Made by a program: the position numbers and the translations under genes. The notes under the pieces are model-generated. The model saw only the letters and a program-made list of their open reading frames with translations. It was not told where the DNA came from and ran no database searches. DNA of 64,000 nucleotides from NCBI GenBank assembly GCA_951799405.1, contig OX637339.1, forward strand, positions 11,470,001 through 11,534,000. Direction: 5' to 3'. Numbering within the stretch: position 1 is the first letter of the stretch; each line of letters begins with the position of its first letter. Shown here in pieces: positions 38,959 to 49,259 of this stretch. This DNA is from Agapetus fuscipes (lineage: Eukaryota > Arthropoda > Insecta > Trichoptera > Glossosomatidae).

Positions 38959-40610
38959 TGTAATAATAATAATAATAACAGGCTGATTTATTTTAAATTA
39001 CACATGATAAGAGAGCGCCGTTTTTGTGTGTGTCACACCTCAAGGGCCCTCTCCGATCATGGATAAGACTTTCTAAACAAGTGTGCCTTGAGTGCTCCTC
39101 GAAATACACCCACAGATTTGGAGTTCTTCACTCCGGGTGGCAGTCTGTTCCACTCCACCGGCCCCGCAACACGGAAAGCGCGGTCTCCGAAGTTTGTACG
39201 AATCTGACGGCGCGGCTGAACCAAATTGACCACTCCATCACCCGCAGATCTGAGTGTCTGCCTCCTAACACCCATTTCAACAGGTGAAATCATATCAGCC
39301 AGATAAGGTGGGGCCAAGCCATTGATGGCTTTATATACCATTAAACAAACACGGAAGACCACCCTCTCCGGGAAACGAAGCCAATGAAGTTTTTTTAACA
39401 GCGGGGTGATGTGAGCGAATTTGGGAATCCCGAATATGAGTCTTGCTGCCGAATTCAACACAGATTGAAAGCGATTAAACTGTTTCTTCGGCTGACCACT
39501 ATAAAGCGTCGAGCAATAGTCAATCCGAGACATCACAAACGCACTCACCAGGGTCTTAACCGCATCTGACGGCAGACATTTTCTTATTGCCTTTATTTGG
39601 CGAAGCGAAAAAAAAGAAGAAGCTATTGTGGCATCTATTTGCCTATCCAGTGTCAGGTTACGATCCAGTAAGACTCCTAGAAGTCTTACCGAATCAGAAG
39701 GCTGGATTAGCTTACCTCCTATGGAGAGTGGTACTCTATTCACCAGAAGGTGGTCACGCCTCGATGTGGATGCCCAGAGTATCTCCGTCTTATCCATGTT
39801 TAAGATTAGGCCATTGTTCCTCATCCACCCACCGACCTCCGCGATACACCCAGAGACCCTGCAACTGAGGTCCTCAGCCATGTCTGGCCGAGAATGAGAG
39901 TATATTTGCCAGTCATCTGCATATGAGTGTGCGATGAGGCCCCATTTTTCAACAATACTCTCAATCTCAGCAGTATACAATATGAAAAGGATCGGACCCA
40001 GCACAGAGCCCTGTGGGACCCCGGAAGACAGCGAGTAGGTAGGTGAAACACTATCACAAATACGCACCGCCTGTCTGCGCTCCACCAGATAGGAAGAAAA
40101 CCACGCCAAAGCCCCTCCGGTCAAACCAAATGACACCTCCAATCTCTCAATAAGAATTGGGTGACTTACTGTGTCAAAGTCCGCACTCATATCAAGAAGC
40201 GCCAGTAAGGCTAGATTACCACACTCCACAGCTGATATCATATCCGATACAAGCATGAGCATACCGGTTTCTGTTGAGTGATATTTCCGGTATGCAGACT
40301 GCCTCTTAGGCATTAAGCCGCTTGCATCCAGATAGGATACCAACCGCCGCGAGACAATCCGCTCCAGCACCTTCGACAAGAATGGCAGATTTGACACAGG
40401 TCTATAATTTGAGGGATCACCGGGATCCAACTGTGGCTTTTTAAGGATTGGCGTGATGTGTGCTACCTTCAAAGACGGAGGAACAGTGGCATCCATTGAT
40501 TACCTTAACAATAAATGGAGCCAGCTGTAAGATGCATTCTTTGAGTACCCAGACTGGTACAGGGTCAAGGCCACACTGCTTGTTTGGCGATCCTACCACG
40601 ATCTACAATG
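38959..40610 (-). mobile_element. CR1/L2-like non-LTR retrotransposon, 5'-truncated, with (TAA)n tail
   Basis: The frame 40496-39057 (479 codons) carries reverse transcriptase motifs: LKKPQLDPGDPSNYRPVSNL, LLALLDMSADFDTVSH, SGVPQGSVLGPILF, SYADDWQIY (catalytic), and the C-terminus FGDRAFRVAGPVEWNRLP. Upstream to about 40610 a second frame continues the homology (LDPVPVWVLKECILQLAPFI), so there is one frameshift near 40495. The endonuclease is missing. The 3' end after the stop (39056 down to about 39005) is the sequence shared with SINE-X, followed by a TAA microsatellite at 38959-38978, as expected for this type of element. Plausible autonomous partner of SINE-X. Confidence 0.87.
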
Positions 40611-40864
40611 AAATATATGTACCTAATAATAATAATGAAAATAATGTACCTACATAAGAATGTGGCATTCTGCTACCACTGTGTAAAACTGAAAATCTTT
40701 GTTATAGAATCAATGATCAAGTTGCCTTGGTACTTAAGAATGTGGTCTTCATTGCACTCATCAACAGCAGCATTGTTAAAATAAAATTGGATCGCTTAAA
40801 GGGGCACATCAGCTACTGAAACTTCTCTTGATTTTATGAGATGTCTATAATCTATCTATTAACT

Positions 40865-41105
40865 ATAATCTAAGTTGCAAGGATATATTCATTCAAAGCT
40901 CTCAGATGTATGCCCACAAACAAACACGGGTAGTTCGCGCTTACAAATGCTGATTGTGTACTTACAAATAAAATCCAAACCTCAAATGAACATAAGCCCT
41001 GCAACTCTTGCCAACATTCCCTGAAACAGGGGTGACATTGGCAAAGTGAACCATTTTTTACAGTATGGGTGGTCAGCCTCATACCAACCTATTAGTCAAG
41101 GAATA
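40865..41105 (-). repeat. LINE-A 3' module (subfamily II)
   Basis: Antisense, nearly full; keeps the CTTGACTAATAGGTTGG start. Confidence 0.78.
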
Positions 41106-41377
41106 CGAGTAATAAATAACATTTTAGTATAAAAAACCTTACAAAGAAATCTATACAAAATAAATTGCACAGAATCTGTACTCGACTTTCTTGCAAAAAT
41201 TAACCCACTGTATGACGTATGTAAAGCTAGAATCATCTACCAGATTATGCCGTTTCAATAAAAATATAATACATCAATAATAAATCAATTTTATTCCACC
41301 GCGGTGTGTACCTGCATACTCGTACAATATGGATATAGGCATATAAATACTTAAATGAATATAAATATTTGGTTGAT

Positions 41378-41467
41378 TTATTTGTTGAGCACCGTTTTAT
41401 GTGAATCACACCTCAAGAGCCCTCTGCGAGGTAGGTCTTCTCTGGAAAAAGTGCCAATTACACAAGA
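41378..41467 (-). repeat. SINE-X or LINE 3' tail fragment
   Basis: Only the shared tail (AGAGGGCTCTTGAGGTGTGA ... ATAAATCAACC) in antisense. Confidence 0.65.
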
Positions 41468-41745
41468 AAGATCCTTGACTTATAGGTTGGTATAAAGCTG
41501 ACCACCCATAGTGTAAAAAATAATTCACTTTTTCAATGTCACCCCTGTTTCAAGGAAGGTCGGCAAGAGTTGCAGGTTTTATGTTCATTTGAGATTTGGT
41601 TTTAATTTGTAAGTACACATTCAGCGTTTTTAAGCGCGAATTTACACGTGTCTGTTTGTGGGCATGCATTTGATATGAGTTTTTAATTTTAATATATCTT
41701 TGAAACTTAGATTTTAGAATCTAGAATCTAGATTATTATAGATAG
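41468..41745 (+). repeat. LINE-A 3' module
   Basis: Full module with an iterated TTAGA/CTAGA end; starts right after a SINE-X tail and stops just before the long-inverted-repeat element at 41756. Confidence 0.75.
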
Positions 41746-43199
41746 TCATTGAACCTGTAACGAGATTAATTTGTTTGTTTAGTAGAATGGAACATTATAT
41801 TTGAATTTGAATAAAAAAAAAGGAAAACAAAAGAATGCAGAAGGACAGAAGAAGCTTCCCTGGCGGGAGAGCCACAAGCTGGTGTAAATTAGGATAACAA
41901 ATATTATTGTGTTGTGGTTATAAATAATTGTGAAACGAATAAAAGTAAACATTTAATGTGGTTGTTATATTATTAATTGTGTCGATCATCTGACAGTGGA
42001 AAAAACCCTCACAAACCCTTTTGTATGCAAACTAGGACTTTGTATGGTGGGTAAACTTTTTAGTTATATTTTGAAAACGTAACGACTGATTATTATTGGT
42101 ATTTATAAAATTTTAAGAATCGCAGCCTTTTATCTATTTTTAACCCTTAGACTACCAAGAAAATTGCTAATACATTTTGTATGGAAAATTTTCACTTTGT
42201 ATGCCGGCTTTACTTCTAATTCACTTTTTGGAAAAAATAATGATGGCAATATATAAGTCATTATTATTTACTTACATTTGAAGAAGATTATTTTTTTTAT
42301 TAACTCTCTAACTGCTGAGGATTTTTCAATATTTTTTTTCTTTTGTATGGCAACTCCCTAAATAAAGATCATGATGAAGCAATTATTATAATTGTTAGAT
42401 AGCACTATTTTATAAACGGATTTACAGAAAATTTAAGAAAAATCGTTGGGAGCCGTTTTTGAAAAAATCGCATTTAAAATTTTCAGCTCTTCGGAAGCCA
42501 TCTTGAATTTTCAAAAAAGTAAAAAAAAAATGATTACGAATTAAAGTAATAAACTTATTCTTTCTATCAAATCTAAAACAAATTTAAATATCTTGCATTC
42601 TAATGGGTTTTTGTAATATTTTCGATTTAAAATTTCAGGTCGTGTAAGCGGTGCTTTATATTTAATGTTGTCCATAATATTATACAACTTTATATTTTTG
42701 TTGACCCCTTAACTTTCATGAAAATCAAAATCGTTTGTCTTTTTCATATGGCAACCCATAGACACAGATTAGTAAGCGTGTTGCCATAACTAATTTATTA
42801 AGTAAAAAACTAAACTCTGAAAATTTAAGAAAAATTCTTGGAGCCGTTTTTGAGAAAAGTGCAATTTTATGTTTTTTTTGTATGGCAGCCATCTTGAATT
42901 TTCGAGTTGGTGTAATGCCATGTTATTCATACTTAATATATGTCCAAAAAAGTTGATGTAGCCAAAATTTGGTATCTCTAGGTCTTATACTTTGGAAAGT
43001 GACACACATACACACAGACAGACATACACACACACACACATACAGACGGACGTTTTTGAAAGATAGTGTTTTTTGGCATGTCCTGCACCAGGACAACTCA
43101 TTTCCGTGAAAACCTCGAAATTTTTTTTTCACACCAAATCAAAACTTTCTTTATAGCCTTCAGGTATAGCAAGAAAGTAAAAAGTCAAAAATTTCCTAT

Positions 43200-43470
43200 G
43201 CAAAAAATGTAGCAAACTAATGAACCAACATTACAAATCAGCATTGCAGATTAGCCGCCACTTCTTCCTGTCCTTGCATACTTCTTTCATTTCATCCAGA
43301 GTCCTAACCTTTTTCATACAAGGTCTCCTTTTATTATGACTCTGGATATCCCATTCACTCGCTATTTCGAAAATTTGGTCCATCCATACCTTTCTCGGTC
43401 TTCCTCTTCCACGACATACATCAATTCTCGCAGCATATACTTTCTTCGTCAGTCTTTCCTCAATTATCAT
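43200..43470 (-). mobile_element. LINE-A C-terminal ORF remnant
   Basis: Reads EERLTKKVYAARIDVCRGRG, then RPRKVWMDQI and KDRKKWRLICN with an open frame 43470-43231. It lies inside the long-inverted-repeat element 41756-44072 and abuts SINE-Y at 43492. Confidence 0.78.
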
Positions 43471-43491
43471 GTCGCACGCTTCGATAGTTCG

Positions 43492-43803
43492 ATAGCACCG
43501 GTCGATAGCTCAGTTGCTAGAGTGCTTGCATTCCATGCCGTGAGCTCGGGTTCGAATCCCAACGAGCGCGAGGGTGTCAGAAATGATTTCCCGTTTCGGT
43601 GTTTATTTCAAACCCCAAAATAATAATACCGGCAAGGTTTACTCAGCCTTCACAAGAAATGAGTACCAGCTCTCTCGGGAGCTGGGAAAACACCACTTCA
43701 ATTGAAGTGGTTGGCGTAAGGCCGGCCCCCTTACCTGTAAAAATAAATAGGTTCAACTTGCCACATGCGAACCCTTCGGGGATAACGCGGCAAGAAGTTA
43801 CAC
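43492..43803 (+). repeat. SINE-Y, full-length tRNA-derived SINE
   Basis: tRNA-like head GGTCGATAGCTCAGTTGCTA (box A) with GGGTTCGAATCCC (box B), a body with the palindromic word CACTTCAATTGAAGTGG, and the end GATAACGCGGCAAGAAGTTA. Best copy of the family. Confidence 0.82.
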
Positions 43804-44097
43804 TATATGTTGTGAGGGTTTTTTCTCTGTCCTGCTGATTGACACAATTAATAATGTAACAGCCACTTTAATATGTTTACTTTTATTCCTTTCACAATGT
43901 ATACACAATAAACCACAGCACAATAATATTAATTATTCTTAATTACACATGCTTGTGGCTCTCACGCCAGGCAAGCTTCTTCCCTCTTTCTGCATTCTTT
44001 TGTTTTCCTTTTTCCATTCAAATTTAAATACAATGTTCCATTCTACCAAACAAACAAACTCATCTCGTTACAATGTGTAGCTTAGTTAGTTGCGTTT

Positions 44098-44344
44098 GCA
44101 CGCTTAATAATAAAGAGAAATAACTCGAAAACTCGGAAAATCGAGATTTTGTAATAAAACCCAAGAACAATGCGAGAAGAATAGGTAGAATGCGACAGCC
44201 GTTCAATTTGGACGAATATGACCGAGATAAAACATCGGCCGCCTTTTTCATCCCATACAAGTTGTACTGGGTGTCTGAACTTTAAACGTGATTTCCCAAC
44301 ATTCTTGTTTTTTGAGTTATTGCTCTTTATTATTAAACGTGCGA
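44098..44344. mobile_element. MITE with CACGTTTAATAATAAAGAG ends, second copy
   Basis: Same element in the other orientation; most of its 245 bp match the first copy (for example TTCAATTTGGACGAATATGA). Confidence 0.75.
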
Positions 44345-44384
44345 TGTCATCCTCACAATGCTTGTTTGGCTTATCCACCATTTA

Positions 44385-44545
44385 ATTCAAAGATTTTCTA
44401 CACAATCTGAGCTAAGAAAACCAAGTAAAACATGATAATTTGAGAGTCGTTTTTAATATATTCTAAATCCATTTCCATCATTCAGAAGACACATTGGTGC
44501 AGTGCACATACCAACATGGCTCATGTGAAATTACTTCTGTTGGAG
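44385..44545 (+). repeat. Dispersed repeat next to Helitron remnant
   Basis: TCTACACAATCTGAGCTAAG and about 130 bp after it recur at 54232-54375 and, inverted, at 15785-15955. The first TC and its place beside the helicase remnant suggest a Helitron terminus. Confidence 0.5.
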
Positions 44546-46000
44546 ATAAGGAAATGAAGCACTAACGTGACAATGTGTTTTCTTCGGTCATTTTCCCACC
44601 GGCCAAGTAATTTAGGGCTTGAATGAATAAAAGTTCATCTCTCTGTCTCATTATTTTTGTGGGTTGGTAAAATAAGAAGTCATCCCAAAGAATGTTTACA
44701 TCATACAAAAAATATTATTTCCCATATTTTCTGCAATCAATTTGGCCAAATTGGAAACTGATGTAAAATTAAGAGCTATTGCTGTGCCTCCAGTTACAGC
44801 TTGCCCTGTGTCATTTCTTGAATGAGGATGGAACATCCAAAAATGGCTTTGGATTGACATGGTTTTGTGAGATATGTGTCTTCAGTCATTTTCCCACCGG
44901 CCAAATAATTTAGGGCTTGTATGAATAAAAGTTCATCTCTCTATATCAGTATTTTTGTGAGTTGGTAAAATAATGAGTCATCCCAAAGAACGCTTACACA
45001 ACAAAATATACCAATTTCATCAATGTGGGCGGCTTGTAAATAGGTGCATCCATTACTGGAGGTAACTTATTTAATCTCCCACAGAAATGACTGGAACGCC
45101 ACCAAATGTTTCATTTCTACCCATAACTTGGCGTAAGTCTCAAGCTATTGTGCTTTAGCATTCAACTAACCACCATCGAAATTTCATCAATTATCAAAAA
45201 TTGCAGTTCAGACAGCTGTTCTCTGACCATATTCGGCAGGTTACTAGGCAGCGCAGGCATTTGACCTCCATATTGAGATACAGGTAGAACAAATGCTGTG
45301 TGTTAATCCAATTGTCTAAGTAGTGTGTAACTTGTTGATAAGTTGCGCGAATCACAAAGGACTTGCTCACTCAAGAAAATGCACAAAATATTTTTTTGTT
45401 GCTGCTCTAAACGCCTGAGCAACATGCTTCACAATTTTTTCTTGGTCTTCATTCAACATGGCCAACAACTTTTGAAGTTTGTCGAATGAAATTCGCTGTG
45501 GCGTGATGGGTTTGCCTGAATAGGACTCTTGGCTTTTCTATGCCACTTTGCTCCAGTATATCCACACACGGACTGCAAATTAATTTGTCATTTTCAAACT
45601 CACTCATTTATCTTCATCTTCAAGTAGAGCTTGATCAAGATGAACTTGATCTGAAGCTTCCAAATTGTCTCAAACATGTAGTGAGTAGAATGATCAATAC
45701 ATCTATGTTTTAGTTGAATAGTCGCTATGTCGTTAAATTTTATGGGCAGGACTTGACCAATGTCGTTAACATCAATGGGAATATTTACTATGCTTCCTTT
45801 CAGGCCTAGTTATGGATTGAGTGCAAAAGGTTTTAATGTACGTATTTGCATAACATGAATTTACAACAATATCATTCTCTCTTCGAAGGACAAACATTTG
45901 TCAGACATAATATTTTTTAGTGTTGATCTGTTAACACAGTGAAAGTCCATCCTTAATTATATTGTCCTTCGTGGTCGTCTATTGCTCGGAGATTCGATTT
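44540..46000 (-). pseudogene. Helitron Rep/Helicase remnant (Pif1-like helicase)
   Basis: The minus strand in broken frames reads IDVNDIGQVLPIKFNDIATI, then LNEDQEKIVKHVAQAFRAA, ALPSNLPNMVREQ, QFLIIDEISMV (Walker B region of the Pif1-like helicase), LPPVMDAPIYKPPTLMKL, and RDELLFIQALNYLAGGKMTE. Order and motifs fit the helicase of Helitron rolling-circle transposons. The last segment is present twice (44581-44710 and 44880-45010). The Rep nuclease was not found. Confidence 0.85.
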
Positions 46001-46252
46001 TCAAAATCAATGCCTCCATAGCAGATGACACACACTCCCAAAGTACGAAGAATAAATTTTTGTATATATGCTGCAATGCTGCGAGCTTTCGCGCATGTGT
46101 TTGATCGCCTACTAAAATACACTCATAAACCATTATAGACCCTTTTGTGTTTGTATCGAAAAACGTATGAAAATAAATTGGAAAGTTTTTCTTATATTTT
46201 CTTTTATTTCATGCAAATTAAAAAAAAAAAAACAAAATAAAAATGGATTTGA

Positions 46253-46504
46253 ATCTGTAATCTAAGTGAGATTCATATTACATGCATTCCCACAAGCAAA
46301 CATTTGTAAGTTCGCGCTTACACATAATGCATGTTGACTTACAACCATTGACATATTCTATGCTTACAACATAAAAACTCAATCTCAAATGAACATAAGC
46401 CCTGCAACTCTTGCCAACCTTCCCTGAAACAAAGGTGAAATTTGCAAAGTGAACCATTTTTAAAGTATGGGTGGTCAGCCTCATACCAACCTACAAGTCA
46501 AGGA
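46253..46504 (-). repeat. LINE-A 3' module, first of two in tandem
   Basis: Antisense module; a second independent-looking copy follows at 46528-46772 in the same orientation. Confidence 0.76.
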
Positions 46505-46527
46505 AATTATTTTGTGTATTTTTTTAC

Positions 46528-46772
46528 ATAATCTAAGTTGCAAAGATACCACCATTTGAGATTCATATTAAATGCATTCCCACAAGCAGACAGGTAAAAG
46601 TTCGCGCTTACAAATGCCCCATGTGGACTTACAACATAAAAACCTAATCTCAAATGAACATAAGCCCTGCAACTCTTGCCGACTTTTCCTCAAACAGAGA
46701 TAAAGTTTGCATGGTAAACCATTGCTTACAGTATGGGTGGTCAGCCACATACTAACCTTTTAGTCAAGGAAA
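46528..46772 (-). repeat. LINE-A 3' module, second of two in tandem
   Basis: Antisense module, same orientation as its neighbour but with different substitutions. Confidence 0.76.
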
Positions 46773-47279
46773 TTAATTTGCTTCAATGGACAATTTTAAA
46801 TTAACAAAATCCATTTCCTAGCTTAACTCAACCTAGAAAACAAAAGCCAGTACCCCAAGTATAAAGCATTGCGCACACTCCCCTCGATAAAATGTATGAA
46901 ATCTAGATCACTCACTAGCAGTGCCATCATATGTACATATATTCCATACATTTTCAATTTACATAATTGATGGGTGTTTACTTAAATGTGTACTGCTCCT
47001 TCCTGAGAATACGTCCTTAGTAGGGATGTTATGGATATCCATATCCGTAACTAAAACTATCGGATATCTGAAAAAAAATATCCCTATCCGTAACCCAACC
47101 CAATATATATTTTTTAAATAATTTCTGATAATATTGAATAAAGTAACAGAAATATTTAATGTTTTATTGTTTTAATACAATATTGTTTTTGCATTTTTAT
47201 GTGAATAAATAATCAGTCACTTGACTGACTGCAAATCCAACTAATTTAGAAATAAATTCATACAATTCATTCTTATACA

Positions 47280-47492
47280 TTTTAGTCGTCGGTTGAGCCC
47301 ACGCTCTGACAAACTAATGATGCATTTGTATGAAGACCTGTCAATCCAAGATGGCCGCAAGTGAACAGCTGATTTGTCTTCAAACAAATATTACAAAATT
47401 CGGTAAGTAAGAATGATCGTGCTGATGAAACTTCCAACCCAGGCACCATTAGTTTATCAAAGTGTGGGCTCAACCGACTAATAAAATGTCAA
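47280..47492. mobile_element. Composite foldback element, second copy
   Basis: Same structure as at 14.43 kb: TTTTAGTCGTCGGTTGAGCC arms, foldback G core. Confidence 0.7.
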
Positions 47493-47679
47493 AGAATAGC
47501 CCTGATACAATTTATATTTGTAGATAATATGATACTTTAACAATTCCTTAAAACTTTTATATCCGTAAAAGAAACTATCGGGTCTCCGAAATAATTCCAT
47601 ATCCGTATCCGAAATGAATAACCTTTTCCTATATCTATACCCATATACAAAATTTCATATCCATAACATCCATACTCGT

Positions 47680-47800
47680 TAGTCAATAGTTCGCTATGAA
47701 GTTGACCACCCACGCTGTAAAGTTCGCCAAACTTCAGTCGATGTTACCCTTGTTTCAGGGAAAGGAAAGTTGGCAAGAGGTAGCAGGGTTCATACTTAAT
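47680..47800 (+). repeat. LINE-A 3' module, old fragment
   Basis: First half of the module, strongly diverged. Confidence 0.5.
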
Positions 47801-48499
47801 TATAGTTCAAATTTTCACTGTTTAGCTAGACACTTTTTATACATCCATCGATCAATATAAAATGGCATAAATCCATTTCTTAGCATAGTAACAAATGTTA
47901 AAACAATAATATATAGGTAGACAAAAAACAATATATTAACGTCATACATCATAAAAGCGACATAAACTTAATGGTTGCCTGGAAACTGATCACAGCAACA
48001 CCTCGTTTGTATGAAGCTGATGTCCTACAGCGCACTCTTTTTTGGCACACAAAGCGGCTCAGTGGCTCCATTTAAATACCTTTTATGTTGATTGAGATAT
48101 CTACCCCATTCATGGAGCATAAATAAAGACTGCAGGGGAAAAACAATAAATGTCAGCAAAAATAAGAAAATAAGTTTGTTAGAAAAAAAGTAAAATCTGG
48201 TGATATCTAAAGCTCTGAAAATTTTGTAATGCATTAGTTATTCAAGAACAAAAATCAAAAAGGTTTAACTCATTTCACTTGCAGACTTTTGAATTGTTGA
48301 ACACAGATGTCAGGGGTAAGTTGAAAGTTGGATGACGTCTATGATTGACAGCCGCACTGTATGCAAGTTTACACTTGTTACCTATGCGTGTCACTTGCAG
48401 TCATAGATTAGTATACAATAATACTGCCTGCAGTTACTAAGGGTTAATCATAAGTTCCTCAACTGACATTCCTTGTTCTTCCCCTGTAGTCTTCAAATC

Positions 48500-48925
48500 T
48501 AAATCTAAATGTAGCTGCAAAGATATGTATCATTTGAGTTTCATATTAAACGCATTCCCACAAGCAGACATGCATAATTTCACGCTTACACATGCCGCAT
48601 GTGGACCTACAATATAAAAAACCCAATCTCAAATGAACATAAGCCCTGCAACTCTTGCCGACCTTCCCTGAAGCAGAGGTGACATTGGCAAAGTGAACCA
48701 TTTTTTACAGTATGGGTGGTCAGCCGCATACCAACCTATCAGTCAAGGAATACAAGCAATTCATAAATTCAAATATATAAAACAAATAAACTCTAAATAA
48801 TTAAAAAACTACAAAACATATTTTTAAAAAACAAATTTAAAAGCCTCAGCTTTAACCGCCCGCATTACAGATCAACCGCCATTTCTTTCGATCCTTGCAT
48901 ACTTCTTTCATTTCATCATGCTCAT
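48500..48925 (-). mobile_element. LINE-A 3' end just downstream of the R2D2-like gene
   Basis: The 250-bp module (48500-48752), AT-rich spacer and C-terminal ORF end (48840-48925) lie in the expected order on the minus strand. The left border is a TTAGAT-type end. It begins about 60 bp past the stop codon of the R2D2-like gene. Confidence 0.75.
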
Positions 48926-48987
48926 TTCAAATGCTCATTGTATTGAAGAAGTGGACCTGTAGTTTAGAAGCAAGACAGTAAGCAGCG

Positions 48988-49259
48988 CTACGTGACCATG
49001 ATGGTGATGTAGTTGATAGCCTCGAGCGCTGCCTGCTGCTTGCGTTCGTAAACGCTGCCCTCCAGGGAGGAGCTGAGGTAGGCGGGGGGGTCGCTGTGCA
49101 GGATCTTGAGCAGCACGTAGTCACTGCCGGTGGAGGGCAGCGCGTCCCACTTGTACTCCATGCCCATCAGCTGCAGCAGCTGCTCCACCAGGGGAACGGG
49201 GTCCGCACTGTTGTTGAAGCCCTTCAGCCGGGAAATCACCTCACTCCTCACTTCATCCT
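48988..49259 (-). CDS. r2d2: R2D2-like exon 4 (residues 220-309; dsRBD-like C-terminal domain)
   Basis: Acceptor TTTGCAG|AGGATG; ends INYITIMVT and TAG at 48990-48988. The helix-strand-strand-strand-helix pattern resembles a dsRBD, but the second helix reads ERKQQAALEA without the KKxAK motif, so a protein-protein role is likely by analogy with family members. Within about 65 bp after the stop the sequence turns into a LINE-A remnant, so the 3' UTR probably includes transposon sequence. Confidence 0.82.

Larger units (their letters stand above)
41756..44072. mobile_element. Long-inverted-repeat element, 2.3 kb
   Basis: About 260-bp imperfect inverted repeats at 41756-42017 and 43811-44072 (outer ends TGTAACGAGAT, inner ends near AACCCTCACA). 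The interior has AT-rich non-coding sequence (42017-43190) with a CA-rich patch at 43000-43050, a LINE-A remnant and a SINE-Y copy. No transposase frame and no clear target duplication. May be a large MITE or a local inverted duplication. Confidence 0.68.

Noticed and set aside
43000..43055. CA-rich frame (LYVCVCVCLSVCMCVTF) as a Cys-rich peptide
   Set aside because: Translation of a CA/GA microsatellite; no start context or signal peptide.
46253..46772. CRISPR-like or satellite array from repeated modules
   Set aside because: Only two adjacent 250-bp units with LINE 3' ends and no short regular spacers; the organism is a eukaryote.
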